From positions 1 to 64,000 of the forward strand of contig CANQKM010000008.1 in assembly GCA_947624485.1 (NCBI GenBank): a DNA stretch of 64,000 bases, in the 5' to 3' direction. Origin of the DNA: an uncultured Clostridia bacterium. GTDB lineage: Bacteria; Bacillota; Clostridia; UBA1381. Position numbers and translations under genes: made by a program. Of this stretch, positions 51,573 to 60,569 are shown piece after piece (the stretch's first letter is position 1; each line of letters starts with the position of its first letter). The notes below the pieces were generated by a model. The model did no database searches. It was not told where the DNA came from and saw only the letters and a list, made by a program, of their open reading frames with translations.

Positions 51573-52193
51573 ATGCAAAACGACGCAGCCCCCACAAAGG
51601 GCAACCTCATAGCGGCGAAAAACACGCTGCGCCTGTCGCGGCAGGGATATGAAATGCTTGACAAAAAGCGTAATATCCTTATCCGCGAGATGATGAACCT
51701 CATCGAGGAGGCGAAGCGCGTCGAGGACGATATAGAGCGCACGTTTGCCGCGGCGTACAAGGCGCTCGAGAGCGCGAATATAATAATGGGCGTGAGCCAC
51801 GTTCAGTACCTTGCGCGATGCGCCAAGATAGAGGACAGCGTTAAGATTGATTTAAGGAGCGTAATGGGCGTGGAGATACCCGTAGTGACCGCCGGCGAAA
51901 AAAGCGGCAGACCGGCGTACAGCTTCGGCGACACGTCCTCCGCGCTCGACGAGGCTATGGCTGAATTTAACGAGGTAAAGTCGCTCACCGTGCGCCTTAC
52001 GGAAATAGAAAACGCCGTGTACCGCCTTGCCATGAACATCAAGAAAACGCAGAAGCGCGCGAACGCTCTCGAAAACATCACGATACCGCGCTACGAGAAC
52101 ATCACAAAGGAAATCGCGAACGCTCTGGAGGAAAAGGAGCGCGAGGAACACACGAGACTGAAAATCATCAAGCGCACCAAAGAAATCGGGTAA
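51573..52193 (+). CDS. ntpD: V-type ATPase subunit D (central shaft)
   Basis: The 206-residue protein is an antiparallel coiled-coil rotor: PTKGNLIAAKNTLRLSRQGYEMLDKKRNIL and KKTQKRANALENITIPRYENITKEI (in two parts). It ends the operon. GAAAGGAGAGG precedes the start. A NrdR-box sequence lies directly after its stop codon. Confidence 0.96.
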   Translation: MQNDAAPTKGNLIAAKNTLRLSRQGYEMLDKKRNILIREMMNLIEEAKRVEDDIERTFAAAYKALESANIIMGVSHVQYLARCAKIEDSVKIDLRSVMGVEIPVVTAGEKSGRPAYSFGDTSSALDEAMAEFNEVKSLTVRLTEIENAVYRLAMNIKKTQKRANALENITIPRYENITKEIANALEEKEREEHTRLKIIKRTKEIG

Positions 52194-52209
52194 CCACTAT
52201 ATCTTGTGG
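52194..52209. promoter_or_regulatory. Solitary NrdR-box-like palindrome after ntpD
   Basis: CCACTATATCTTGTGG is a near-perfect NrdR box. It lies directly after the ntpD stop and about 265 bp from the boxes at the nrdD promoter, in the same intergenic region. Confidence 0.5.
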
Positions 52210-52240
52210 CAACAATTTTACGTAAACACAAGGGATATGT

Positions 52241-52270
52241 AAGGCTGCACAAAAAACAGCCTTATTTTTT
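52241..52270 (+). terminator. Terminator of the V-ATPase operon
   Basis: AAGGCTG (52241-52247) pairs with CAGCCTT (52257-52263), with a 9-nt loop and then ATTTTTT. Confidence 0.82.
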
Positions 52271-52413
52271 GTCTATTTTGCCACCGCACAAAGTAACATT
52301 ATTGTAAAAAAAGAAATGTCGGTTTTACGTGTTTTTTTCGTGTCAAGTTACATTATGTTTACAAAAACAAATTTTTTGCCCTTTTTTGTCGCAAACTTGT
52401 AAACATAAATCAG

Positions 52414-52442
52414 TTGCATTTGGAAAAATCTTGTGCTATAAT
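52414..52442 (+). promoter_or_regulatory. Promoter of nrdD
   Basis: TTGCAT (52414-52419) and TATAAT (52437-52442) are 17 bp apart with an extended TGC. The region 52270-52410 before it is AT-rich and shows no gene. Confidence 0.75.
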
Positions 52443-52452
52443 TTGGTTCGTA

Positions 52453-52500
52453 TTCAAGATATAGAGAGTTTGCGGAACGGACGGCACAAAATATAGTGGT
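52453..52500. promoter_or_regulatory. Paired NrdR boxes downstream of the nrdD start site
   Basis: Two similar palindromes, TTCAAGATATAGAGAG (52453-52468) and CACAAAATATAGTGGT (52485-52500), have equivalent cores 32 bp apart, three helical turns. This is the usual geometry of NrdR box pairs. They cover about +5 to +50, where a bound repressor would block transcription. Confidence 0.78.
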
Positions 52501-52549
52501 ATATGCGCGCCGCCGTTTTCAAAGCATTTCGGGAAGGGAAGGAAAGAAA

Positions 52550-54676
52550 ATGAAGGTTCAGAAGCGTGACGGAAGAATTGTCAGCTACGAAGTGGAAAAA
52601 ATAACGAACGCCATAGAGAAGGCGAACGTCGAGGTTGAAAATTCGCAGAAGGCGGACGCCGAGCTTATCGCGCAGGCGGTAGAGAACGTTGAAAACCTCA
52701 GCGGCGACGTTATCCCCGTAGAGACGATACAGGATATTATAGAAAGAACGCTCGTAAGCAATAACAAGTATGTGCTTGCGAAGAAGTACATGATTTACCG
52801 CTACCAGAGAAGCCTGCTCCGTAAAAAGAACACGACCGACGAGTCGATATTAAAGCTCATAAAGAACGAGAACAAGGAGCTTGCGGAGGAAAACTCGAAC
52901 AAGAACACGGTTCACGCGTCGACGCAGCGCGACTACATCGCGGGCGAGGTATCGCGCGACCTTACGAGAAGAATACTTCTCCCCGAGCATATCTCGATGG
53001 CGCACGACAACGGCGTATTGCACTTCCACGACGCGGACTATTTCATTCAGCCGATATTCAACTGCTGCCTCATAAACATAAAGGATATGCTCGACAACGG
53101 CACGGTAATGAACGGCAAGCTTATCGAGTCGCCCAAGAGCTTCCAGGTTGCCTGCACCGTCACGACGCAGATCATAGCGGCGGTCGCGAGTAACCAGTAC
53201 GGCGGACAGTCGGTAAACGTGGCGCACCTCGGCAAGTATCTCAGAAGAAGCCGCGAGAAGTTTGAAAAGGAAGCGAGAGAGAAGTTCGGCGACGGCATAG
53301 ACGCGGACACGCTCGAAAAAATAGTTTCGATGCGCGTTGACGACGAGCTTAAGTCGGGCGTGCAGACGATACAGTACCAGATCAACACGCTCATGACGAC
53401 AAACGGTCAGTCGCCGTTCGTAACGCTTTTCCTCTACATCGACGAGAACGACGAGTACGTTGAGGAAAACGTAAGAATAATAGAAGAAATCCTCCGTCAG
53501 CGTCTCGAGGGCATAAAGAACGAGCAGGGCGTTTACGTAACGCCGGCGTTCCCGAAGCTCGTGTACGTGCTTGACGAGAACAACTGCTTAAAGGGCGGCA
53601 AGTACGATTACGTTACGAAGCTCGCCGTAAAGTGCAGCGCGAAAAGAATGTACCCCGATTACCTCAGCGCGAAAAAGATGCGCGAAAACTACGAGGGCAA
53701 CGTTTTCGGGCCTATGGGCTGCCGCTCGTTCCTCGCTCCATGGAAGGACGAGAACGGCGAATATAAGTGGGAGGGACGCTTCAACCAGGGCGTTGTCAGC
53801 ATAAACCTCCCGCAGATGGGCATTATCGCAAAGGGCGACATGGATCGCTTCTGGAAGCTGTTCGAGGAAAGACTGGAGCTTTGCTTCGAGGCGATTATGT
53901 GCCGTCACAAGGCGCTTGTCGGCACGGTTTCGGACGTAAGCCCGATTCACTGGCAGTACGGCGCGATAGCGCGTCTGAAGAAGGGCGAGAAGATCGACAA
54001 ATACCTCTACGGCGGCTACTCCTCGATCTCGCTCGGCTACATCGGACTGTACGAGCTTACCTACCTCATGACCGGTCAGAGTCAGACGCACGGCGAGGGC
54101 AAGGAGTTCGCGCTTAAGGTAATGAAGAAGATGCGCGATAAGGTTCAGGAGTGGAAGAAAAAGACGAATATCGGCTTCGCGCTTTACGGCACGCCGGCAG
54201 AGTCGCTCTGCTACCGTTTCGCGAAGATTGACCGCGCGAAGTACGGCATAATCAAGAACGTGACCGACAAGGGCTACTACACGAATTCGTACCACGTTGA
54301 CGTAAGAGAGCATATAAGCGCGTTCGACAAGTTCGACATCGAGAGCGAGTTCCAGGATATTTCGCTCGGCGGCGCGATCTCGTACGTTGAGATACCGAAT
54401 ATGCAGAACAACCTGCCCGCGCTCGAAATGCTCGTGAAGTACATTTACGACCATATCCAGTACGGCGAGTTCAATACGAAATCCGATTACTGCCAGGTAT
54501 GCGGCTTCGACGGCGAGATCAAGATAAACGACGACCTCGAATGGGAGTGTCCGCAGTGCGGAAATAAGGATAAAAACAAGCTGTCGGTAACGCGCAGAAC
54601 GTGCGGCTACCTCGGCGAGAACTTCTGGAACACCGGTAAGACAAGCGAAATAAAGAGCAGAGTGCTGCATCTGTAA
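52550..54676 (+). CDS. nrdD: Anaerobic ribonucleoside-triphosphate reductase
   Basis: The product (708 residues from ATG 52550, GGAAGGAAAG upstream) makes deoxynucleotides under anoxia. An ATP cone starts the protein (KVQKRDGRIVSYEVEKITNAI). The glycyl-radical core follows. A C-terminal zinc site has CQVC and CPQC, and the radical glycine G686 lies in RRTCGYLGENFW. The end GKTSEIKSRVLHL is typical. NrdG at 54989 generates the radical. The frame is open upstream, but the GGAAGGA site fixes this start. Confidence 0.97.
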   Translation: MKVQKRDGRIVSYEVEKITNAIEKANVEVENSQKADAELIAQAVENVENLSGDVIPVETIQDIIERTLVSNNKYVLAKKYMIYRYQRSLLRKKNTTDESILKLIKNENKELAEENSNKNTVHASTQRDYIAGEVSRDLTRRILLPEHISMAHDNGVLHFHDADYFIQPIFNCCLINIKDMLDNGTVMNGKLIESPKSFQVACTVTTQIIAAVASNQYGGQSVNVAHLGKYLRRSREKFEKEAREKFGDGIDADTLEKIVSMRVDDELKSGVQTIQYQINTLMTTNGQSPFVTLFLYIDENDEYVEENVRIIEEILRQRLEGIKNEQGVYVTPAFPKLVYVLDENNCLKGGKYDYVTKLAVKCSAKRMYPDYLSAKKMRENYEGNVFGPMGCRSFLAPWKDENGEYKWEGRFNQGVVSINLPQMGIIAKGDMDRFWKLFEERLELCFEAIMCRHKALVGTVSDVSPIHWQYGAIARLKKGEKIDKYLYGGYSSISLGYIGLYELTYLMTGQSQTHGEGKEFALKVMKKMRDKVQEWKKKTNIGFALYGTPAESLCYRFAKIDRAKYGIIKNVTDKGYYTNSYHVDVREHISAFDKFDIESEFQDISLGGAISYVEIPNMQNNLPALEMLVKYIYDHIQYGEFNTKSDYCQVCGFDGEIKINDDLEWECPQCGNKDKNKLSVTRRTCGYLGENFWNTGKTSEIKSRVLHL

Positions 54677-54744
54677 TACGATTTTTCGGGGCGGTTGTGC
54701 CGCCCCTTTTTTTCTGAAAAAATGAGGGAGCGGGATTGCATCAC

Positions 54745-54965
54745 AATGCGGGCGACCGTCAAAACCCTTCCGACGCCTTCGGCGCCACCTCCCCTAGTAG
54801 GGGAGGCTTACGATATGTGCCGATCGCCGTATGGCTCCCCTAATAGGGGAGCTGTCACACGTAGTGTGACTGAGGGGTTTTTACGGGCGACCGCAAGGGT
54901 CGCCCCTACATACAATATGTGTACCGTATGGGCGACCCTTGCGGTCGCCCATATTTACACCCCCA
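54745..54965. repeat. Composite palindromic intergenic repeat, copy D
   Basis: This fills most of the 312-bp gap between nrdD and nrdG. It has CCTCCCCTAGTAGGGGAGG, then GGCTCCCC-TAAT-AGGGGAGC with TCACAC/GTGTGA and CTGAGGGG (as copy B). GGGCGACCGCAAGGGTCGCCC and its inverted copy near 54929-54950 follow. No ORF is visible. Confidence 0.87.
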
Positions 54966-54988
54966 ATCCCCCAAGAAAGGAACCCAAT

Positions 54989-55492
54989 ATGAACTACGCG
55001 ACAATAAAAAAAACCGACGTTGCGAACGGGCCGGGCGTGCGCGTATCGCTGTTTGTAAGCGGCTGCCGCCACGCGTGCAAGGGCTGCTTCAACAGCGAGG
55101 CGTGGGATTTCGCATACGGTGAGCCGTTCGGCGGCGATACGCTCAAAGAAATACTCGACGCACTCGAACCCGACTACATAGAGGGCTTCAGCGTACTCGG
55201 CGGCGAGCCGTTCGAGCCGGAAAACAGAGAGACGGTGCTTAGCGTCATACGCGCCGTAAAGGACAGACACCCCGACATGAACATATGGTGCTACAGCGGA
55301 TTCACGTTCGAGCAGCTTAAAGACACGGAAGTGTCAAAGGACATACTCTCGCTGATCGACGTGCTTGTCGACGGCAAATTTGTGGAGGCGAAAAAAAATC
55401 TGCGCCTCAAATTCCGCGGCAGCGAGAACCAGCGCCTGATAGACGTGAAAAAAACGCTCGCGTCAGGCGAGATAAAACTTCTTGAAATATAA
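54989..55492 (+). CDS. nrdG: Anaerobic ribonucleotide reductase activating protein
   Basis: The product (167 residues from ATG 54989, GAAAGGA upstream) is a radical-SAM activase. The cluster motif C-x3-C-x2-C is C26, C30, C33 (SGCRHACKGC), followed by FNSEAWDF, GFSVLGGEPFEPEN and CYSGFTFE. It abstracts the hydrogen that creates the glycyl radical of NrdD. The repeat between the two genes probably allows read-through. Confidence 0.95.
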   Translation: MNYATIKKTDVANGPGVRVSLFVSGCRHACKGCFNSEAWDFAYGEPFGGDTLKEILDALEPDYIEGFSVLGGEPFEPENRETVLSVIRAVKDRHPDMNIWCYSGFTFEQLKDTEVSKDILSLIDVLVDGKFVEAKKNLRLKFRGSENQRLIDVKKTLASGEIKLLEI

Positions 55493-55503
55493 AAAAACGA
55501 CAC

Positions 55504-55536
55504 AAAAAAATCGTTCCCATCGGGAACGATTTTTTT
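55504..55536. terminator. Bidirectional terminator between nrdG and the deacetylase gene
   Basis: A perfect 15-bp stem (55504-55518 with 55522-55536) with an A-run and a T-run serves both convergent genes. Confidence 0.93.
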
Positions 55537-55537
55537 A

Positions 55538-56659
55538 TTACTGAATAATTATTGGACCGGTACTTCCGCCGGACGTACCCGAAGACGGCGCGGGAGATGT
55601 TGTGCGTTTCGGCGCGGGAGTACTGTCCTCGTCCTCATCGCCGCTCGTATCCGTATCCTCGTCATAGTCCGAATCGGTATACTCATCGTCCAAGCCTGTA
55701 CCGACGGAGGACGATTGGTATTCTATATCGTCAAGCCTGTGGAACGTGTAACCCTCGCCTCTCAAATATTCAATAATCGAGCCGAGCGCGTCCGCGGTAG
55801 CCTGCTTCGACGCCGCGTCGTGCATAAGCACAACGAGATTGTCCTGACCTTCGGCAGAGTCTATGAGGTAATCGAGAAGCTCGTCGGCGTCCTTAGTTTT
55901 GCCCTCCGCGTCACCGTTTAACGCGTTCCAGTCGCAGTAGTAGAAGCCGTACTCCGCGAGAGCGTCCTTACACTCCTGCTTTACGGGCGAATAGCTGTCC
56001 GCGCTCGAATTAAATCCGCCGCCCGGGAAACGCACGAGCTTGAACGGCTCAGCCTCGCCGGTAATGTCCTTGATCGCCTCGTAACATTCGTTGACCTCAT
56101 TCATAAATGTGTCGGTCGAAACATATAATTTTGCATAGTTATGTCCGTCGGAATGGTTCGCGATAAGGTGTCCCTCCTCGTAAACGCGGCGCGCCATGGA
56201 CGGGTTCGTCTGTATGAGCGAGCCAATCTCGAAGAACGTCGCCTTAACGTTGTAGCGTCTTAACGTGTCGAGGATCTGCGGCGTTATATTTTCCGTGGGG
56301 CCGTCGTCAAACGTGAGATAGCAGCGCTTCTCCTGACCGGAATCCTCGATAATATCCATCAAATCGTTGTTCTCCGACGCAGGGGGTATCGTCATCGGAT
56401 TTGCCGTGGGAACGGGAGTGGGAGCGGATGTTTCTCCGTCCTGGGGAGACAGCGTAGTCTCGCTTGTGCCGTCACCGCCGAGCTGCACCGTTTCGGCAGG
56501 CTTGTTTGACGAGCATCTGCTCATAACCAATATGACAATCAAAATAACGGCGCATACGAACGCTGTAAGAATAATAGCGGCACGAATACGCTTTTTCCTG
56601 CGGCGCTCACGCATTCTGCGCTCACGGCGCCTGCGTTCAAATTCGTTCATAGTTGCCAT
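55538..56659 (-). CDS. Membrane-anchored polysaccharide deacetylase
   Basis: The 373-residue protein has a very basic N-terminus (about residues 5-26) and one membrane span (AAIILTAFVCAVILIVILVM). A NodB homology domain of about 200 residues faces outward: TFDDGPT with the catalytic and metal Asp, the zinc-binding H-x3-H (NHSDGH) and VRFPGGGF. A Ser/Thr/Asp-rich tail ends the protein. It should remove acetyl groups from peptidoglycan or another surface glycan. GGGGGATC lies before the start; a promoter is visible. Confidence 0.9.
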   Translation of the reverse strand: MATMNEFERRRRERRMRERRRKKRIRAAIILTAFVCAVILIVILVMSRCSSNKPAETVQLGGDGTSETTLSPQDGETSAPTPVPTANPMTIPPASENNDLMDIIEDSGQEKRCYLTFDDGPTENITPQILDTLRRYNVKATFFEIGSLIQTNPSMARRVYEEGHLIANHSDGHNYAKLYVSTDTFMNEVNECYEAIKDITGEAEPFKLVRFPGGGFNSSADSYSPVKQECKDALAEYGFYYCDWNALNGDAEGKTKDADELLDYLIDSAEGQDNLVVLMHDAASKQATADALGSIIEYLRGEGYTFHRLDDIEYQSSSVGTGLDDEYTDSDYDEDTDTSGDEDEDSTPAPKRTTSPAPSSGTSGGSTGPIIIQ

Positions 56660-56699
56660 CGTGATCCCCCTTTAAACAGTGTATATAAAATATATATTT

Positions 56700-56728
56700 A
56701 GTATACACCAAAACATTATAAAATTCAA
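56700..56728 (-). promoter_or_regulatory. Promoter of the minus-strand deacetylase gene
   Basis: On the minus strand TTGAAT (56728-56723) and TATACT (56705-56700) are 17 bp apart. Confidence 0.65.
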
Positions 56729-56776
56729 CAAGATTTGACAAAAAAATATTACAAAAAAAGAAAGGAAGATGTAAAT

Positions 56777-57598
56777 ATGAAAAAATTTTTAATCACAGTC
56801 ACCTGCGCCGCGCTTCTTTTGACCGGCTGCGGCGCGGAAAAAACCGAAGAAACAGCGAGCGTCTCGTCAAGTCAGACCTCGTACGAAGCGATCGACAACA
56901 CGGGAACGGGCTGGGGATTTGTGAAAAAAAAGGGCAAAGCTCCCGACATTCCGCAGAAGGACAAGGACAGAATGGCAAAATACGGCTGCTACTACATTGA
57001 CGAAAACGCGCCGAAAACGCTTTATCTAACGTTTGACGAGGGCTACGAAAACGGCTACACCTCGCAGATTCTCGACGTTCTCGAGGAAACGCAGACTCCC
57101 GCGGCGTTTTTTGTGACGGGGCCGTATCTTGAAAATCAGCAGGAGCTTGTGCGGCGCATGATCGACGACGGGCATATCGTCGGCAACCACACCGTCAACC
57201 ACGTAAACCTCCCGAAGCAGAGCGTTGAAACGGTGCAGAAGGAGCTTGACGATTTGAACAAAACGGCGCAGGAAGTGTACGGCTACACCATGACGTACAT
57301 GCGGCCGCCGGAGGGCGAATGGTCGGAGCGCGTGCTTGCGGTGGCGCGCGACATGGGGTACAAAACGATTCTGTGGAGCTTCGCATACAAGGACTGGGAC
57401 ATAAACATGCAGCAGGGCAAGGATCACGCGTTCAAGGAGGTAACGCCCTATTTCCACGACGGCGCGATACTGCTTCTCCACGCCGTTTCCTCCGACAACG
57501 CCGCCGCGCTGCACGACATAATATGCTGCGCGAAGGAGCAGGGCTTTGAATTCAAGAGCCTCGACAACATCGGAGCGGGAACGGACAGCACGGAATAA
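56777..57598 (+). CDS. PdaA-like delta-lactam-biosynthetic polysaccharide deacetylase (lipoprotein)
   Basis: The product (273 residues from ATG 56777) is a lipoprotein (lipobox LLTGC, Cys18) with a NodB domain of the PdaA type: LTFDEGYENGYTSQILDVL, NHTVNHVNLP and YMRPPEGEWSERVLAVA, and the late ILLLHAVSSDNA. PdaA deacetylates muramic acid for spore cortex muramic-delta-lactam, which fits the sporulation operon in this genome. The Glu in TFDEGYENG replaces Asp, as in PdaA. Confidence 0.88.
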   Translation: MKKFLITVTCAALLLTGCGAEKTEETASVSSSQTSYEAIDNTGTGWGFVKKKGKAPDIPQKDKDRMAKYGCYYIDENAPKTLYLTFDEGYENGYTSQILDVLEETQTPAAFFVTGPYLENQQELVRRMIDDGHIVGNHTVNHVNLPKQSVETVQKELDDLNKTAQEVYGYTMTYMRPPEGEWSERVLAVARDMGYKTILWSFAYKDWDINMQQGKDHAFKEVTPYFHDGAILLLHAVSSDNAAALHDIICCAKEQGFEFKSLDNIGAGTDSTE

Positions 57599-57634
57599 CG
57601 CGCGTAAAATTTTGAACTTTTTTCTAAAAACCTC

Positions 57635-57664
57635 TTTACTTATTCCCCGCCTCTGGTGTATAAT
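57635..57664 (+). promoter_or_regulatory. Promoter of the rhamnogalacturonan lyase gene
   Basis: TTTACT (57635-57640) and TATAAT (57659-57664) are 18 bp apart. Confidence 0.5.
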
Positions 57665-57749
57665 TAAAATGATATGTTATACGCCGAGGTGCGCCCGTGC
57701 GCGTCGGCGGGGACAAAATTTACGGGATGAAAGGTAATGGAAAAAGGTT

Positions 57750-60569
57750 ATGTTTACAGAAGCAAGCTTTGATTTCGGAAAGAAAACCGCTCAAAACGGT
57801 TACACAAAAGTTACGGAAACCACGCTTTACACACCGGAAAAAGGCTATGGTCTCACAAAAACGGCTTCGGCTCTCGAAAGACCGGAGGGCGTGAAGGAAG
57901 TAAACCGCGATTTTCTTTTTGTCGACGAAAATACGTTCAGAGTTGACATGGAAAACGGTACATATATCGTGCGCGTATCGACCGGCGACTATGACGACGA
58001 GGGCGATACCGTTGTGCGCTACTCGATAAACGGAGACGTAAAGCGCGTATGGGTGCGCTGCAACGTCGTTGCCGAGAGAGTGTACACCGTCGAGGTAACG
58101 GACGGAAAGATGGAATTTGCGTTCCAGTCGAGCCGCCACACGGCGCTTAACAGTATAGATATAACGATAAAGCGCACCGTCGGCGTTACAAACCTTAAAA
58201 GCAGCGTGAGCGCGAAGCGCAGCGGCGCGGCGGTAAAGCTCACGTGGGATAAGGCGGAGGACGTCACCGGCTACCGCGTGCAGCGCATAAACCACAAGAG
58301 AAATCACGAAATCGAGGTCTGCACCGAGGTTACATGCGAGGAATTTACGGACGACACCGTAGAGCTTGCGCAGGAGTTTGAGTACACCGTATGTCCGCTT
58401 TACGCGCAGAGCTTCCTCGGCGAAGCGTCGTCGGTAAACGTCACCGTTGTGGACGGCGGCACTGTTACGGCGAAGATAGAAAATCTCGACGCTAAGGAAA
58501 CGGCAAATTCCGTCGCACTCGTGTGGGACGGAGTTAAGGAAGCCGTTTGGTACAACATTTACCGCAAAGCTCCCTACGGTATATACAAGCTCATAGCGCG
58601 CACGACCGACGCCGATTACATAGACGATAAGGTTATAACGAACGTGCCTTACGTGTACGGCGTGGAAGCCGTTACGACGAGCGGCAAAACGGCGCGCGCG
58701 GACGTTACGATTGATATGGAAGCCGAGCCGAAGAAATATAAAATGGAAACGCTCGGCCGCGGCGCTGTGGCAGTTCCGACCGAGAACGGCATATTCCTTA
58801 GCTGGAGACTGAACGCTTACGAATACGAGCAGGGCATAAACTTTGTCGTATACAGAAACGGCGACAGAATAACCGATATAATAACCGATTCCACAAACTA
58901 CCTCGACACAGACGGAAAGCAGACCGACGTTTACACGATAAAGGCGGTAAAGGACGGCAAGGCTGAAAAGCACGGCTGCGAGGTAAAGCCGTGGGATAAG
59001 GAGTACCTCTCGATACCGCTCGACAAGCCCGCCCCGTGGACAGATCCCGTAAGCGGCAGGGTTTACGAGTACACCGCGAACGACGCGTCGGTCGGCGACC
59101 TTGACGGCGACGGTGAATACGAGATAATCCTCCGCTGGGACGCGAACGGCAAGGACAATTCGCACAAGGGCTACACCGGCGAGTGCATACTTGACGCGTA
59201 CAAGTTGAACGGCAAGCGCCTTTGGAGAATAAACCTCGGCAAAAACATCAGAAGCGGCGCGCATTACACTCAGTTCATGGTATACGATTTCAACAACGAC
59301 GGCAGAGCCGAAATGGTATGCAAGACCGCGGACGGCTCGGTCGACGGCGTCGGCAATGTGATAGGCGACAAGGACGCGGATTACAGGAACAAGGACGGCT
59401 TTATTATAGACGGACCGGAGTACCTGACGCTGTTCGACGGCTTGACGGGCGCGGCTCTCGACACCGTTGAATACGATCCGCCGCGCGGCAACATTATAGA
59501 GTGGGGCGACAACTGGGGCAACCGCGTTGACCGCTTCCTCGCGTGCGTGGCGTACCTCGACGGCGAAAATCCGAGCGTCGTAATGTGCCGCGGCTACTAC
59601 GACCACGGCTGCCCGACGGTGCTTGTGGCGTACGACGTAATAGACAATAAGCTTGTCAAGCGGTGGAAATTCCTCGCGAACAAGGATCAGAATATAGAAT
59701 TTACGGCGCAGGGCAACCATAACCTCGGCGTCGGCGATATAGACGGCGACGGTCTCGACGAAATCGTTTACGGGGCGATGGCTGTCGACGACGACGGAAC
59801 GGGCATATACTCGACCGGTCTTATGCACGGCGATACCTGTAACCTCGGCAACTTCACGCCGAACACGCCCAACCTCGACTATTTCCAGATACACGAGGAG
59901 CTTGAAGCGGAGCTTGGCTACGAGGTACGCGATCCCGCTACGGGCGAGATAAAGTGGGGCTTCTACACGGGACGCGACACGACGCGCGGACTGTGCGCGA
60001 AAATAGATCCGCGCTACGTCGGCAACCAGTGCTGGGTAATGGACGACGGAATTTTCACTATGGAAGGCGAAATGATCAACGAACACGGCCCGGAATCTAT
60101 CGCGTTCGCGATTTGGTGGGACGGCGACCTTCTCCGTGAGCTTCTCGACCACGAGTTTGTCGAGGAAAAGGGCTACGGCTACCCGAAAATTTACAAGTGG
60201 GACTACGAAAACAACAAGCTTGTCACAATTTTAGATCCCGCCGGCACGCTTTCAAACAACTGGAAAAAGGGCAACCCCTGTATTCAGGCGGATATCCTCG
60301 GCGACTGGCGCGAGGAAGCTATATGGCGCAACGAGGACGATACGGAGCTTCGCATATACACGACGACCGACGTGACGCACCACAAGTTCTACACGCTCAT
60401 GCACGACCACGTGTACCGCCTGTCCGTCGCGTTCCAGAATACGGCGTACAACCAGTGTACGCAGACGGGCTTCTATATCGGGCCGGAAATGGATGAGAAT
60501 ATCCCCGTTCCGAACAATGAGTATGTGAACGGCGTGAACATTCCCGACTTCACGGAGGATATAGATTAA
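57750..60569 (+). CDS. Family PL11 rhamnogalacturonan lyase, probably intracellular
   Basis: The 939-residue protein has an N-terminal malectin-like domain (about 5-155), two fibronectin-like domains (about 156-400) and a beta-propeller rhamnogalacturonan lyase domain. The latter has VGDLDGDGEYEIILRWD, FNNDGRAEMVCKTADG, EYLTLFDGLTGAAL, WGDNWGNRVDRFL and ADILGDWREEAIWR. PL11 enzymes cleave the rhamnogalacturonan I backbone of pectin by beta-elimination. There is no signal peptide, so it may act inside on imported oligomers, as YesX does. The RBS is weak: AAAGG is close to the ATG. No transporter or other pectin gene is nearby. A very long minus-strand frame (57720-60152) mirrors this gene and is not real. 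Confidence 0.9.
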   Translation: MFTEASFDFGKKTAQNGYTKVTETTLYTPEKGYGLTKTASALERPEGVKEVNRDFLFVDENTFRVDMENGTYIVRVSTGDYDDEGDTVVRYSINGDVKRVWVRCNVVAERVYTVEVTDGKMEFAFQSSRHTALNSIDITIKRTVGVTNLKSSVSAKRSGAAVKLTWDKAEDVTGYRVQRINHKRNHEIEVCTEVTCEEFTDDTVELAQEFEYTVCPLYAQSFLGEASSVNVTVVDGGTVTAKIENLDAKETANSVALVWDGVKEAVWYNIYRKAPYGIYKLIARTTDADYIDDKVITNVPYVYGVEAVTTSGKTARADVTIDMEAEPKKYKMETLGRGAVAVPTENGIFLSWRLNAYEYEQGINFVVYRNGDRITDIITDSTNYLDTDGKQTDVYTIKAVKDGKAEKHGCEVKPWDKEYLSIPLDKPAPWTDPVSGRVYEYTANDASVGDLDGDGEYEIILRWDANGKDNSHKGYTGECILDAYKLNGKRLWRINLGKNIRSGAHYTQFMVYDFNNDGRAEMVCKTADGSVDGVGNVIGDKDADYRNKDGFIIDGPEYLTLFDGLTGAALDTVEYDPPRGNIIEWGDNWGNRVDRFLACVAYLDGENPSVVMCRGYYDHGCPTVLVAYDVIDNKLVKRWKFLANKDQNIEFTAQGNHNLGVGDIDGDGLDEIVYGAMAVDDDGTGIYSTGLMHGDTCNLGNFTPNTPNLDYFQIHEELEAELGYEVRDPATGEIKWGFYTGRDTTRGLCAKIDPRYVGNQCWVMDDGIFTMEGEMINEHGPESIAFAIWWDGDLLRELLDHEFVEEKGYGYPKIYKWDYENNKLVTILDPAGTLSNNWKKGNPCIQADILGDWREEAIWRNEDDTELRIYTTTDVTHHKFYTLMHDHVYRLSVAFQNTAYNQCTQTGFYIGPEMDENIPVPNNEYVNGVNIPDFTEDID

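Noticed and set aside
19551-54965. CRISPR array or IS element interpretation of the dispersed palindromes
   Set aside because: Copies are far apart, have no regular spacers and contain no transposase frame.
57720-60152. 810-codon open frame on the minus strand
   Set aside because: It lies fully antisense to the rhamnogalacturonan lyase gene, has no RBS or family motifs, and its composition (Arg, Val, Tyr, His rich) is that of a mirrored GC-rich coding frame.
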